A stretch of 64,000 bases of DNA, from NCBI RefSeq assembly GCF_001625195.1, contig NC_054390.1, positions 3,248,027 to 3,312,026 on the forward strand. The letters are read 5' to 3'. This DNA is from Drechmeria coniospora (Eukaryota > Ascomycota > Sordariomycetes > Hypocreales > Ophiocordycipitaceae). The translations under genes were made by a program, and so were the position numbers. This document shows positions 11,201 through 23,165 of this stretch, piece by piece; position 1 is the first letter of the stretch, and the number at the start of each line of letters is the position of its first letter. Below the pieces are notes generated by a model. The model worked only from the letters and a program-made list of their open reading frames with translations. It had not been told where the DNA came from and searched no databases.

Positions 11201-13796
11201 ACAGCATGGCACGTGAACCCCCCCCCGTCAGTCCATGGTGCTGCTCTCTTGAGGCCAGGCGGTCGGGCTGTAGGATAGTCTTGTTCGTCCCATCTAAGCC
11301 GTCCTGCTGCCGACACGGTACAACGGGGGGGGGGGGGCACGGCAACTCGACTGCCGCCTTGGATTGATTTCTCAGGCGGTCTGGACCATCTCCGCGGTTG
11401 GCTCCTCTGTTGCTCCGGTATTGCTATCCGCACCACGTCAACTTTGCTCGCTCTCGCCAACGTACCGTACATGGGCAGCATCGGTAGCCAGCCAGCCCTG
11501 AGCGATGTGCGGGGGCGGTCGGAAGCGGAGCGAAAAGGAGGAGACAAGGGGCAAAAATGAAGGAATGCGGAGAGGTTGAGGTGTCGTTGCAAATAATAGC
11601 GGGCGGACCTCTCCAGGTGCACGCATCCAGAATCCCACCCAAGCGCTTCCTGCCGCAAGCCGCAAGCCGTACCTTCCCCCGAAAACACGGCACTGTGCAT
11701 GTACAATCAAAATGGGCGCTCCATCCCCGCAGATGAAGGTACAGATCCGTGAGGCTAAAATTCACTGCGCACTGTGCACCTGCGCGCTTCGACATGTACC
11801 GTGCGCGATACAGAACCCGCACATGCTCAGCGGATCCCTTACTTGCACGGTATATACAGCACGGTACTGGTACGGAACACCAGGATAGAAACGCAAGTGA
11901 TTTTTGCTGTATGGAGTGCATGCTTCGTATCCATAGATGCACCTATGCTGTACGGAGTACGGAGTACAGGGCACATTCTTGTACATGTACAGCACACGGC
12001 AAGCTTGAACCACATTGTAATTACTTGCTAGTTCAAGTAAGTACATATACAGTACTAATATGGCTATGGCAGATGGGAGTCTGTAATTGTATAAGTACAA
12101 GTACGGAGTACACAGTATTCGTATTTGCCAGATTGCAGTATATATACTGTACAAGTAGCTAGTACTTGCACAGGCATACATAGTCTCTGTCCCATCCAGT
12201 AATTCTTACTGGGTGCGCGGCAGCAGCCAAGGGCGTGGCAACGTCTGACAGAATGTTCTGCCTCCGTTCCAAGGAACAAGTCGCCACACGCCACGCCAAT
12301 ACAGCAGTTGTGACGAGCCATCCGTCGAGAACGGTTCCGAGTCTCGATGGCCAGAACTTCCAAGCCTTCGAGGCGCCTTCCGTCAATGAAGGGAAAACCA
12401 GGAGGTGGAGTGCGTGTGTCGTCGGCGTAATGGTTCGTTCCCCTGTGGAAGAGTGGCATCCCCCACCCCCGAATGGCCCATTTCCACACTTGACTGCACT
12501 GTACTGCCCTGGATAACTCCAGTGCGTGCCCACCCCCACGTCTCCCGCAAGTCGTGTGCGTAACAGTACTACTACTTGGCACGAGCGCGTGCCTTGACAT
12601 GGCTGCCCGCCAACAGCAAGGCGGAAAGGGTGAAACAGGCCGATGGAGTGAGGTTGAGAGCATGCATCGGTGGAAGGGACGCAAGCGATGGGGGATGACG
12701 TTTGGCATTGCTAACTCGTTGACACGGCATGCCCGCTGCTCCCTCTGCTCGACCATCCTGCGCAGTCGCCAAGGTGACGCCATCCTTGTACAGCAGCCAG
12801 CCAGGCCTGATGTCCAACGCTCGCGTCGGCACCACGCCAACACGCGCGTCCGTACCTTGATCTTCTTGGGCGAAACAGGTAAGAAAAATGACAGCAAAAT
12901 CACAGACGGCCGGCCCCGTCATGTCCCATCCGGTCCAGTCCGGTCCAGTCCGTCGACGCCCGTGACGATCAGAGTAGCCGCCGGGGGAGGTGGCAAGGAG
13001 GGCCAAGATGAATAATGGGGGAGGTGGAAAAGGTAGCGGGGTAGGTCGGTCGGAGAGTAGATGAGTGTTAGGTTTAGGTGTAGATGGGACGTAGAGGTAG
13101 GCAAATCAAAAATCCGAGCCAGAAATCAAAACGTGGGGCGCCGTGAGGCATATCCGTCTTTTCGATGAGATGAAATGGAGACGTGAATGTAATGGCGACC
13201 TCGACCGTGCCGCTGCAACCGGTGCGGGCAGGAACACCTTGGCGCAGGAGCGGGAAAACCGACAGCCATCTACCGGTGATGGAGGAGAATGGAGGCTTGG
13301 AACGGATGAAAAAAAGGGGGGGGGGAGGCGGGGAAGAGGCCAACGACTCGGTAGCCTACCGCGGTGGTGGTGCCGGACGGCAAGGCACCGAATCGCACAG
13401 GAGCGAGGAATGGGGAATTAGAAAGGTAAGCGGGGGATAGGCGCCAAAACAAGGTGTTTGCTGCCAAACGGATGGTTCATCTACACTCGGGAAGCCTCCG
13501 AGCGCATGGCGACGAGAGCTCGGCGCGTCCCTCGGGCTTGGGCTTGCCGAATCGGCCGGTGACGGACATGGCGACGCAGGGACGAGTTCTCGTCAACGAG
13601 AATCGAAGCCATCCGGAGAGTGGTCTGATCCGTTCCGGGAGCCGAAGAAGCGACAGGCGAGAGGGTGGGCGGGGCGGAAGGTGACCGGCTGTCCGGCAGG
13701 GTCGGCCTCGCGCATCGCCATGTTCCCGCTGGCTCGGCTCATGGGTGGAGACGGCGCGGGGGGCCACGGTCATGGTTCTCCGGCCCGTCGGCTCCC
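8265..13796. other. intergenic region, repeats and poly-G runs
   Basis: All long frames here are mutual shadows in GC-rich DNA and none shows a recognisable motif. Poly-G runs occur at 10950-10967 and 11325-11337, with a shorter one near 13316. From about 11700 to 12200 the sequence is rich in GTAC palindromes and TACGGAGTAC repeats. The part next to 13797 is the 3' flank of the minus-strand Zn2Cys6 gene. Confidence 0.5.
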
Positions 13797-15331
13797 TCAG
13801 CGCGAGCTGTTGGCGCTTTTCGAGTCGCGGGGACGGTTCAGGCGGTCGATCATGCCCCTGTCGATGTCGTTCTTCTCCACGAGGTTGCTGAGGCTCATGA
13901 CGGACGACGAGTTGGCCGGCTGGCTCGCGGGAGCGGCCGGCTGACGGGCGGGCGTCGAGGCGCCGCTGGAGCCGTTCTGGGCGCCGGGGGAGCGCGGGCC
14001 GGGGTTCGCCGACTGCGGCAGCGCCGCGGAGCCGCGCGGGCTCTGCCGGGCGCCCTGATAGGGCGCGTGGCCGAGACCTCCGGGGCTGCTGTTGTTGGAG
14101 AATTCGGCCGGCGACCTCCGGCGGCCGTCGTCCTCGGCGACGCTCGCCCTCGGCGGCGGCAGGCGGTAACTCTCGTCCCGCTCCTCGGGGGTCCGGCGAC
14201 GGCGACGACCGGCCATCTGCGACGCCTCGTCGCCGTACGAGGAGAAGGACTCGGTCGGCGACTGCGTCGGCTGCTGCGGCGGGCCCTGGTGGTGATGGGG
14301 CGGCGGCGGCGGCTGGGAGTAGTAGTTGGGGGGGGGGACGCCTCCGGGGCCGTGGGCGCCGTGATGGGGTGGCGGCGGCGGCGGGTAGCCGTGGGGACCC
14401 GAGACGGCGCTCGGCGCCAGGGGCTGGCCGTAGGCGCCGAAGAGCTGGGTTCCGGGCGGCACGCCGCCGGGCACGGCCGACACGGGGATGAAGGCGGTCG
14501 AGCTCGACGAGGAGACGGGCTGGAAGATGCACTCCTGGTTCATGCGGGCGCAGTTCTGACACTTGCCACCGGGCGTGTTCTGGTAGCCGCTGCAGCGGAT
14601 CTGGGAGACGTTAGCGACGGCGGGCGACGGGGCGGCTCGGCGCGACGGGGGGCGGGCCGGGGGGCTGGGCCGACCTTTCTCTTGCGGCAGTACCGGCAGG
14701 CGATGGAGGTGCGCTGCCGGGGCGCCGCCTGGCCCAGGCCTGGCGTCGGCGTCTGGGCGTACTCCTGGTAGGGCGCGGGCGGCGGGCGAGGGTATCCGTT
14801 GGGAGGCATGCCGGCCTGCGGGGGGCCGCGGTAGTAGTAGCCCTCGCCGGCGTACTGGTGAGGCGGGTGCTGGGCCTGGTGAGCGTCGGCGTACTGGGAG
14901 GGCGGCGGTCGTCGGTCGTCGTAGTAGCCCCCTCGCTGGTCCGGGGGTGGGTAGCCGGGCGATCGAGGATCGGAGGCGCCGGCCTGCAACGGCGGGAGGT
15001 AGGCGTGAGGCGGCTGGCCGGCGCCGGCGGGAGGAGGGTAGCCGTTGACGGCGCTCGGCGACTCGTACCGGGGGTCGTGGGCGTAGGGGCGGCCGGCGGG
15101 AGGGGGAGGCGGCGGCGGCGGATAGCTCGCGCCGCCGCGGGCCTCGTGGATGGCCGGCAGGGTGACGGCGGCGGCCATGCTGGCGCGGGGAGCGTCGATG
15201 GAGCGTCGGCCCTGCTCGTCGGCGAAGGGGGGCGGCGGTCCGGGCGGGAAGCGGGCGGACGACTGGGCGTGATGCTTCTCCTCGAGGTGGCTTGACGGGA
15301 GACGGTCCTGACGATGGCGGTCGTCGGCCAT
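13797..15331 (-). CDS. Zn2Cys6 transcription factor, proline-rich
   Basis: Exon 1 is 15331-14675 and exon 2 is 14600-13797, giving 486 residues. The 74-nt intron (14674-14601) has a branch ctaac and acceptor tcccag; its donor, gtcggc, is weak. It splits the zinc cluster after K219. The joined motif has cysteines at 212, 215, 222, 233, 236 and 243 (C-x2-C-x6-C-x10-C-x2-C-x6-C), the binuclear zinc cluster of fungal Gal4-type DNA-binding proteins. Flanks are low complexity: Pro/Tyr/Gly-rich N-terminus with polyproline runs and a His/Pro-rich C-terminal half. The extreme C-terminus has a conserved-looking segment (SLSNLVEKNDIDRGMIDRLN). There is no fungal-specific central regulatory domain, so this belongs to the short Zn2Cys6 type. 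I chose ATG 15331; the frame extends further upstream but only with a GTG. Target genes unknown. Confidence 0.8.
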
Positions 15332-16200
15332 GCTACCGCTCGGCGCCTGCTGGGATCGAGGTGGGCGAGAGACCTCGGGACGCAGGGGGCTCGGGGGGTG
15401 GTGGCGGTGGTGCAGCACGGCAGTTGCTCGTCGCGGCCTCAGGGATGAAGGGCGACGACGATGAGCGTGACCGTTGCGACGGGGACCGAGAGGGACGAGC
15501 AGCCAAGCCGCATCCGGTGCGGCTCGAGGAAGCGAAGAGAAAACGCGGCGACCCGGGGGGGCAGCGGTGCGCGCGGGACGCTACGTATATCGTGCGTGCT
15601 CCGTGGGAGGCCGACGGATGGAGGCCGGAAGATGCAAGCCGGCTCAGCCTGCGTACCGACGTTTCTGCCGCGGGGAACGAAGACGAGTCGAGGCGAGGCG
15701 TGTCCAAGTCGAGGGCTCGCCGCGTAGGGTGTCCCCGATATGCGTCCGTGTGCGTCCGTGTCGAGGGATGAATGACGGCTCCTCCTCTGTTCAGCGCGCG
15801 GGGCGTCGGCGGCCGAGGGAGGGAGGATGAGGAGGAGGAGGAGGAGGTAAGTCGCTGGCGACGGGTCGACGGCGAGTTCAGGCGCCTTTCGCAGGAGCGT
15901 ATGGCAGCTTCGTCGTTTGCTGGAGGACCGAAAGGAGAGGCTGCCCGCGATCCGAGTTTTTGGGTGTGGTGGAGGAGGGGAGATGGATGGATGTGGATGG
16001 AGATGCAGCGGGAGAAGAGGAATTGGAAGGAACAAGACGAGTTGGGCTGCGGGCATGAGGCGTGCGTGCGAGCGTGCGGTGCGTGGGAAGGGAAGGGCAG
16101 GGGGGGGGGGGGGGGCGTGCGCGCACGCCTCTTGATCGTACTTTTTTGCCAGCGGCGGTGGCTTCCTCCGCCCGTACCCGTACTCGTACAAGCACTAGGC
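15332..16200 (-). promoter_or_regulatory. likely leader/promoter of the Zn2Cys6 gene
   Basis: Read on the minus strand, this stretch upstream of ATG 15331 has long pyrimidine-rich blocks (TCCTCC repeats near 15820-15850), typical of leaders in filamentous ascomycetes. A poly-G run lies at 16100-16115. The overlapping long frames have no recognisable protein motif. The transcription start cannot be placed. Confidence 0.3.
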
Positions 16201-16571
16201 ACTACGACGCAGGCAGGTACTCGTACGTTGTTGTTCGGCACGGCCTGGGTAGGTGCACGCCCGCTGCACTCGGGCTTGGCCCGCAGGCGTGTCTGGGCGT
16301 GGGCAGGCGTACAGGTACCAGCAGTACCAGCAGGTACGGCAGCATGCACAGCCGCAGCACACCCTACACCTAAGTACAGCAAGTACAGCGAGTACAGTAA
16401 GTACAGTAGGTAAGTACAGTAAGTACAGTAGGTAAGTACAGTACCAAGTACAGTACACTCCAGTGCAGTACGGAGTAGTACTTACTTGTCGGTGTACAAC
16501 TACGTTGTACAGTACAGTATACAGTACAGTACATACGACTTGCCAGCAAGCACTGTACTGTACAGTAAGTA

Positions 16572-16609
16572 TGTGCATGTACGTACAGTTTACTGTACGT
16601 ACATGCACA
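16572..16609. repeat. perfect 18-bp inverted repeat, 2-nt loop
   Basis: The arm GTGCATGTACGTACAGT (16573-16589) is followed by TT and its exact reverse complement (16592-16608). One more base pair forms outside. It could extrude as a cruciform or fold as an RNA hairpin. No gene overlaps it. Confidence 0.9.
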
Positions 16610-18913
16610 GTACACGTGCGGCATCCGAGTCGCAGAACGAAAGGCACCCACCCAGTGCCAACGCTTCTCGGACGCCATGAGTGGAAGAGACGTGAGCGAG
16701 CGGCCTCGCTACCGGCAGCAGGCTCGGCACCGGTTGCAAAGGCAACTATTGTCGTCCTCGTTTGCATTTGCAGCAGCGGTTCGCGCGACGAGCAGAGCGC
16801 GGGGATGTGCACGCGCAGGAACCCGTCGAGCAGCCGCAGGTCAACAGCAGCAGCAGCCGGCGAACAAGTAATTACTGCACACCTACACCTACTGCGCACG
16901 TAGGCGTAAGTACATGCGCAAGTACTGCGGCGACGGGACGGAAGTACCTGTACGTGGCTCCACGAGCCTGCACCACAAGGCGGGCAGGAGGATGGGTGCT
17001 GCCGACGGCGGTGGACACCTGTCCAGCGGCCTGTGGTAGCGCCCGAGGGATTGGCCCGGAGGGGTGGAGGAGCGTGTGGGTGGAGGGGGGCGGAGGGGGT
17101 GGGGGGGGGGGACAGCAGCAGGTCCTGGACGAGCTGGAGCCGGAGCCGGAGCAGAAGCGGCTGCCGCACCTGTGAGGGGAGGGAGGGACGCCAGGCGTGC
17201 CCTGATGCGGCCGAGGCATTGGACGACCCCACCGGCCCTTGGGTACGGTTTAGCGGGTATTCGTTGTACCGTACGAGCGCCGGCTGCTCGCAAGCGGTGC
17301 AAGGACACCAACTAGTACACGTAGGGAGCCCATGCACCACGAGCACCACCGGACACACCAAAGAAATTGTACATGTGCAAGCACTCGCACCTACATGTGC
17401 CGAGAAGAAGAAGGAAGCAGAGCCACGAGAAAAAACAGGGCCACAGATTGCAGGCATTCGCAGGGGTGCGTCGATGAGGAAGTACAACAAGTACGTAGGT
17501 GTAGGTGCACAGGAGGGAGCACTGTACTTGCTGTGCGCCTTACAGCAAGTACAGAGGACGTTGTACACATACTTGCTTGCCTGCGCTTGGAAGTGTGCGG
17601 AGCCCTCCGTCGGTACTTTGTACCCGTGCAAGGCCCGTGGCAAACCTACCCACTGCAATTAGGTACCTCATGGTCGGGTCTGGTGGGGTGGAGCGCGCAG
17701 GGGCGCTGGACAAAGGCATGGGAACCCGGCGGACGGGAATGTACGTTCGAGTACGAGTGCACTTGCGACGGCAGGTAGGTGTACGTGCGCGAGCACGGCG
17801 GCGGCGGGCAGGCTCGCCGTACCTGTACACGCACCGCACGGCACGCTACCGGCGTACCAGGAGGCGACACCATGGTACGGGTACGGTACGAGCCAGGGGG
17901 GGGGGGGTACCCGTAGGTGGCATCGATGGGCCCACGCCTCGCACCGCCCAGGCAGAGAGAGGCTAGAGGCAGGCGGATAGGCCGGCGACGTGCCGCTCCA
18001 AGTCGGCAGGCCCAAGTAGGACGAGCAGATGCCGACGCAGCAGATGGCCAGCTGGTACGAGGCGGGAGGTACTCCTGTCACCGGGCACGGGTACGTACAT
18101 GCACAGGCACGCAGCGCAAGTAGTAGGTGTGCATGTACTCCGTACTTGCTGTAGGTACTGGTTAGGTGTACGGAGTACTGTATGGGAGTACGGAGGAGTA
18201 CGGAGAGGGTAGTAGGTCTAGTACCAAGGCAACGTTGGTACCTAGTACTTTTAGGAGGGAGTATCACTCCGTACTACAGTAGTTGTACTGTAAGTACATG
18301 TACTGTACTGTACTGCACGTGCATACAGCACACCAAATTACATGCATTGCCATTGCCAGCAGGCACTCTCAATCAAGTATGCTGAATATAGGTGTCCTGT
18401 ACTGCGTACGGAGAACTCATTGCATGCGCATTGAGCCTTGGAATGTGCCGCCAGTCAACGTACTCGGCGCTGCACGTGCAAGCACGGCACATGCACGCCT
18501 ACATGCTTCGTTGCCCTTGCAACACACATGGCACGAGTACATCTACAGTATCAGCATCTAGCCTACCAGTTGTCGGGCACGTACTCTGTACTTGAACATG
18601 TGCTGCTGTGCTGGTGGTACGAGATCAAGTCATGCAGCAAACAACACGCTGTACAGTGTACACCTGCCCTCTGTACTTGCCACTACCTGACCGTAGTCCC
18701 CGGTACGTACAGTGCACGCGCAGGTACTGTAAAGCACGCACGCCAGCGCCGCAACCAGCGGGTGGTGCGATGATCGGGTCCCCAAGCGAGCAGCTGCAGC
18801 GGAGAGCGACGGGCTAGCCAGCTGTTTCTCCCGCCCAAGGCAAATGCAGCCAGCTTGTCCTCCTCGCCCTTGGTCGGGTCGTGGAACCAGCGCAGACGCA
18901 GATAGGTACCAAT

Positions 18914-19022
18914 GCAGGCAGTCAGGCAGGCAGTCAGGCAGGTAGGCAGGCAGACGGGCAGGCAGACGGGCAGGCAGGCGGGCAGGCAGGCGGGCAGGCA
19001 GGCAGGTGGGCAGGCAAGCAGC
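18914..19022. repeat. CAGG-type tandem repeat
   Basis: Imperfect tandem array of GGCAGGCA units interrupted by GTCA, ACGG and CGGG variants, about 109 bp. Confidence 0.85.
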
Positions 19023-20430
19023 AAGTCAGACGGGAGCGACGACGAGGCGGAACAACACAGGGCGGGTGGTGGCATGGCATGACGGGCCGAGACAGGTCGC
19101 GCCAGCTCGCAACGCGAGAGAGGTGGCCGAGACACGAGGCCCATTCTCCGAGCAAGGAAAGGAGGAGGAGGCTTGCTCGGCCACGATGCGCGGAATGCGG
19201 CCCCGGCGAATGGACATGGGTTGGACGGGATCAAGCGCTTCTCCTCCCGCCGGCGGCCCCGTCCGTTCACGGCGATGCGACGCGATGCGATGCGATGGCG
19301 CCGACGCTGGACCGCACGAAAGGGGTTGGGCCGGCCGGGGCGACAAACGACGAGGACGCAAGTGGCGACTCGGGAACCGCACGCAAAGGCTGCCGCAGCA
19401 CGTCGTCGCAGCACGCCGGCAGCGGCCACGGCAGCACCGTTCTTGACGAGGGCGACGGTCGGCCGACCGACGATGGTGCGGACGCTGGGCGGCGAGGGCG
19501 AGGGCGACGAGGAACACACCTTTGCCTGGCGGGTTGGTCTCTCCGACGGCGGTCGACTGGAACGGGAAGCGCAGAAGCAGCGCAGAGTCCAGACTCGTCG
19601 TCCACGCCGCACCGCCGACCGAGGCTGTCCGAGGCGGCCCGAGGCGCAACGCCGGCCTTGGCGCTGGCGGTGCAGGGCGAAGCCGGAAACGAGGCAGGAC
19701 TCGGGCGAGGCGTGCCACGGGAGGCGAGGGGTTGGTCGGCGACGAGCACGGTGCGAGCGAAGACCTGCAAGCACTCGGCGGCATATGGCCCGTCGTTGCC
19801 GCAAGTACAGTACAAGCATGGGCAAGCATTACGGGGTGCCCGCACAGCACACAGGCGTCGCATCGTTTCGTGCGCTCGCTCTCGTTCCCTTGTGCACAGT
19901 GCGGTACACGGTACGGTGGTGACGCGTACTGTACTTGGACTCGGAGATGGCGGCGATGCCTGCTCATGCGATATGCGACGCCTGCTCATGCTCGCGTCGT
20001 AGGCCGTCGTCCGTCGGTCACGGGCCAAGGCGGGAGGCGGGACTCGTTTGCCTTTGCATGGGGCGCGTGGGCAGGCCAGGTTGGTCGCCGGGCTCACCGC
20101 ACCGGCTGCAGCGCAGGGCAGGGCCGCAGGTTGCGGGTTGCAGCTTGCAGGTGGTGGGTGGCGGGTGGCCGATGCGGAGCGAGCATCAACCGTGCTGCTG
20201 TTCTCCGCACACGTGCCCATCCACGGAGCCGGTAATGCGACGTTTGGGCGGGCAGCGGTCGCCGCCATCCGAGGCAAGGCCCATGGGGACGACATGGCCG
20301 GTGCGGGAGCACGAGCACGACCACCGAGGGCAGGTGACTGGCGAGCGCTGGCATCGCTTCCCCTTCCGCGCGGCCGGCGAGCATGGGGGGGACGACGGGG
20401 CGAGGTGGGAGGAGAGGGACGGGGAGGGGG

Positions 20431-20558
20431 CAGGGACGAGGACGAGGGGGGACAGGGACGAGGACGAGGGGGGACAGGGACGAGGACGAGGGGGGCAGGG
20501 ACGAGGACGAGGGGGGACAGGGACGAGGATGAGGGACAGGGACGAGGAGGACGAGGGG
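20431..20558. repeat. 22-bp purine-rich tandem repeat
   Basis: About five copies of a unit built from CAGGGACGAGGACGAGGGGG, with small indels. It is purine-only over long stretches on the plus strand and contains G-runs. Confidence 0.85.
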
Positions 20559-20875
20559 TAAAGGGTCGGGAGGGGTTGAGGGGGGAGGGGAGCGGACGGG
20601 CTGCGCAGCTGCCACTGGGCAAGCCGGGCCTGCCTGCGCGACCCAGCGGAACGGATGCTGGATTGCTGGCCAGCAGCGGTCGCCGGCGACGCAACACGAC
20701 TTGCTCGGAATGGGTGCCCTGGCGAGACACTGCGCGGGGGCAATACGTGCACAACGTGTACATTGACGTAGTACCCGTATGCGATGGTCATGGTGATTCC
20801 GACAGAATGCCTGCGTGCTGTATGAAATGTGCTCCATAACATGATACGGCACAGGCACCTGGGTGTGAGGTGTTA

Positions 20876-20955
20876 CAGAGGGGTGGCAAAAATGTCGATT
20901 CAATTTGTATGAGTAGCACTACGAAAACTGAATCGTTACTTTTGTCCAGCGACTG
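20876..20955 (-). mobile_element. 80-bp mariner/mimp-like miniature element, copy A
   Basis: This copy lies in the opposite orientation to the other three. It starts CAGAGGGGTGGCAAAAATG, has a mid-part with AGTAGCACTAC, and ends with the complement of the CAGTC end. It is preceded by TA (20874-20875) and followed by TG where the others have TA. Its two halves are imperfect reverse complements of each other. It is too small to encode a transposase, so non-autonomous. Confidence 0.8.
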
Positions 20956-20995
20956 TGCGTGCATGTACTCTGTAACAACTGCAGTACTGTACGCT

Positions 20996-21138
20996 TGCCA
21001 GTTCCAGTACGCTGGGCCAGTTCTATATGTACGCCTGCCAGTTCTAGTACGCTGGCCAGTTCTGTGTGAACGCTTGCCAGTTCTAGTACGCTGGCCAGTT
21101 CTAGTACGTTGACCAGTTCTAGTACGCTCGCCGGTTCT
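20996..21138. repeat. GCCAGTTCTAGTACGCTG tandem repeat
   Basis: About seven diverged copies of an 18-bp unit (GCCAGTTCTAGTACGCTG), some separated by a longer variant with GTGTGAACGCTT. It starts about 40 bp after the miniature element at 20876-20955. Confidence 0.85.
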
Positions 21139-21176
21139 TGTGCTTGTACCTGGTGCAACGGAACAAGCGCTCGTCC

Positions 21177-21272
21177 AATCGCCACAACGGCAGTAATCGC
21201 CACGACGGCAGCAATCCATCCCCACGATGGCAGCAATCGCCACGATGGCGGCAATCGCCATGATGACAGCAG
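21177..21272. repeat. 18-bp AATCGCCACGATGGCAGC tandem repeat
   Basis: Five imperfect copies of an 18-bp unit (AATCGCCACGATGGCAGC) in direct orientation; one copy carries a small insertion. Confidence 0.85.
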
Positions 21273-21859
21273 GAAGCAAAAGAAAAAAAAAGGCACAGGA
21301 TCACTCTTGATTGGCTCCGAGCGAGACGAGACGCCACCAACGACGCAGGGAAACAGGCAAAGAATGCGCGAGCGAGTCTTTTCTCCGCTTGTACAAGTAC
21401 TTACAGTACTCTGTCCATGTCCAGCGGGGAAGAGGGACGAATGTATCCCATACACGTCACCTTTTCCTCGTCGGTCACGTGGCCACGTTGCTGCAGCGGC
21501 CATCAAGACACATTGCCACGCACCGTGCAGATGCAGAATGCCACTCCCTCCGCCGGCCGTCGTCATTCATGCGCTTTACCCGGGCACGCAGAGAGCAGGA
21601 CGCACCACGGCGAGCGGAGCGGCGGGGTCAAGGGAGGGGCGTGCGGGCCGAAGACGAAAAGCCAAGGTCCGGATGACTCTCGTCCGGCCATGGCGACCAG
21701 GCACTCCCTTGACGAGGCGCGAGCCGTCCACTCCTCCAGTTCGCCGTCCGTGCGGGCACCTCGCACTCAATGCAACGGGCGTGGTCGAGCGTCATGGAGG
21801 GCGCAAACACATGCGAGCTCCTCCGTCAACCTCGTCGCCGAGGAAGGGTGGAAGGGCGG

Positions 21860-21971
21860 TGGGTGATGGGTGATGGGTGGCGGTGGTGGTGTGGTGGTGT
21901 GGTGTGGTGTGGTGTGTTGTGGCGGTGGTAGTGGTGGTGGTGGTGGTGGTGCTGCTGCTGCTGCTGCTGAA
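21860..21971. repeat. GGT/GTGGT/CTG microsatellite block
   Basis: Runs of GGTGGTGT and GTGGT change into (GGT)n and then (GCT)n over about 110 bp. This is a compound microsatellite, not coding. Confidence 0.9.
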
Positions 21972-22009
21972 GGAGGAGGGTAAAGGTGGGAAAGGGGTGA
22001 GTACAGTCG

Positions 22010-22090
22010 AGGAGGGAGTACAGTAAAGGAGGAGAAAAGGAGGAGTAAAGGAGGAGTAGAGGAGGAGTAAAGGAGGGAGTGAAGGAGGCG
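22010..22090. repeat. GGAGGAGTAAA tandem repeat
   Basis: Purine-rich tandem units GGAGGAGTAAA/GGAGGGAGT, about seven copies, immediately after the microsatellite block. Confidence 0.8.
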
Positions 22091-22889
22091 GCAGGGAGGT
22101 GGTGGGAGCAAGTGGCTCGTCGTTGGTCGCTGGCGGCCGTGCGATGAATCCGGTGCGGGCGGGCGGCGCAGCGCGAGCGAGTTCCATGCCACGGCGACGA
22201 GGCGTGGCGGGTTCGTCGGTGCCTGTGCCTGGGCCTAGTTGTGCTTGCTCGCAGGCTCGGGTCCTGCTCAACGGTAGGGCCGCGGGGCGTGGCGGTCGAC
22301 GGGCGGGAATGCGGCAAGCACACAATACGCACAATGGGCACGCCAGGGTCACGACGATGCGCGCGGGAGCATGTGCTCGCAAGAATGGGCTCGTCCAAGT
22401 CCATGCAAGGGGGGAATGTCGAGGCGACTGGGAGAGCGGAGCATGGCAGTTCACCGTTGGCGAGCCGCCCCGATCAGGACGGGTGCTCGCCATGCCAGCA
22501 CTTGGGCATGTTTTGGCGCTTGAACGTACTTGGTTGCAGGCTCTCTCGCCGAGCACAGCAGCCACGTGTGCGCCCAGAAGTTGACGGCGCAGCGCGTCGT
22601 CGTCGGTGGCTTGGCCAAGCTCGCGGCACCCACCTGGCACGAACGAGCAAGCAAGCAAGCACTCGCCGCGCCGAAAGACAGGCGGCCGATGCACTGTCGG
22701 GTCATGCGCATCGGGCGGCCGCGTGCCGGAGAAGGCGAGGGCGGTTCGGAGGAAAGAAGAGGCTGCCAGGGTGTCGCCTGCGGGGGACGAGCAGGCCAGC
22801 GTCCGACAATCTCGCCCGCCGCTCGTCGTGTGTCTCGCGCCGGCCGACCTGGCTCGCCGGCGGATGACCCTACAGTGCCTGCGAGAGAG

Positions 22890-22972
22890 GCCGCCAAAGA
22901 TGCCGCCAGAGATGCCGCCAGAGATGCCGCCAGAGATGCCGCGAGAGATGCTGCGAGAGATGCCACGAGAGA
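22890..22972. repeat. 12-bp GAGATGCCGCCA tandem repeat
   Basis: Seven copies of a 12-bp unit (GAGATGCCGCCA), the later copies changed to GAGATGCCGCGA and GAGATGCTGCGA. Confidence 0.9.
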
Positions 22973-23092
22973 ATACCGTTGTAGATATGCAGGTGGGTCA
23001 TGCTGCAAGGTACGGAGTACGGAGTACTCATCCAAGGCACTGCTTGAGCTGTACTTGGGTGCTACAGCCACTACAGTAGTACGGAGTAGGTA

Positions 23093-23165
23093 CAGACAAA
23101 ATCACGATTCAATGTCGGTAGCGCTACCACTACAAAATGAATCGACACCTTTTGCCACCCCACTA
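23093..23165 (+). mobile_element. mariner/mimp-like miniature element, copy B (73 bp)
   Basis: Same family as the copies at 20876, 24314 and 62165. It lacks seven bases next to the CAG at its left end and reads CAGACAAAATCACGATTCAA. TA dinucleotides flank it (23091-23092 and 23166-23167). It ends TTTTGCCACCCCACTA. Confidence 0.75.

Noticed and set aside
13665..14771. 368-codon plus-strand frame
   Set aside because: Antisense shadow of the Zn2Cys6 gene, whose zinc cluster and splice sites are clear on the minus strand.
15333..16382. 349-codon minus-strand frame upstream of the Zn2Cys6 gene
   Set aside because: Ser/Pro/Arg-rich translation of a pyrimidine-rich leader in a different frame from the gene; no motif.
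18683..20763. Overlapping frames of 300-500 codons on both strands
   Set aside because: They are open simultaneously in several frames in GC-rich DNA, are rich in Arg/Pro/Ala, and contain no motif. Composition alone explains them.
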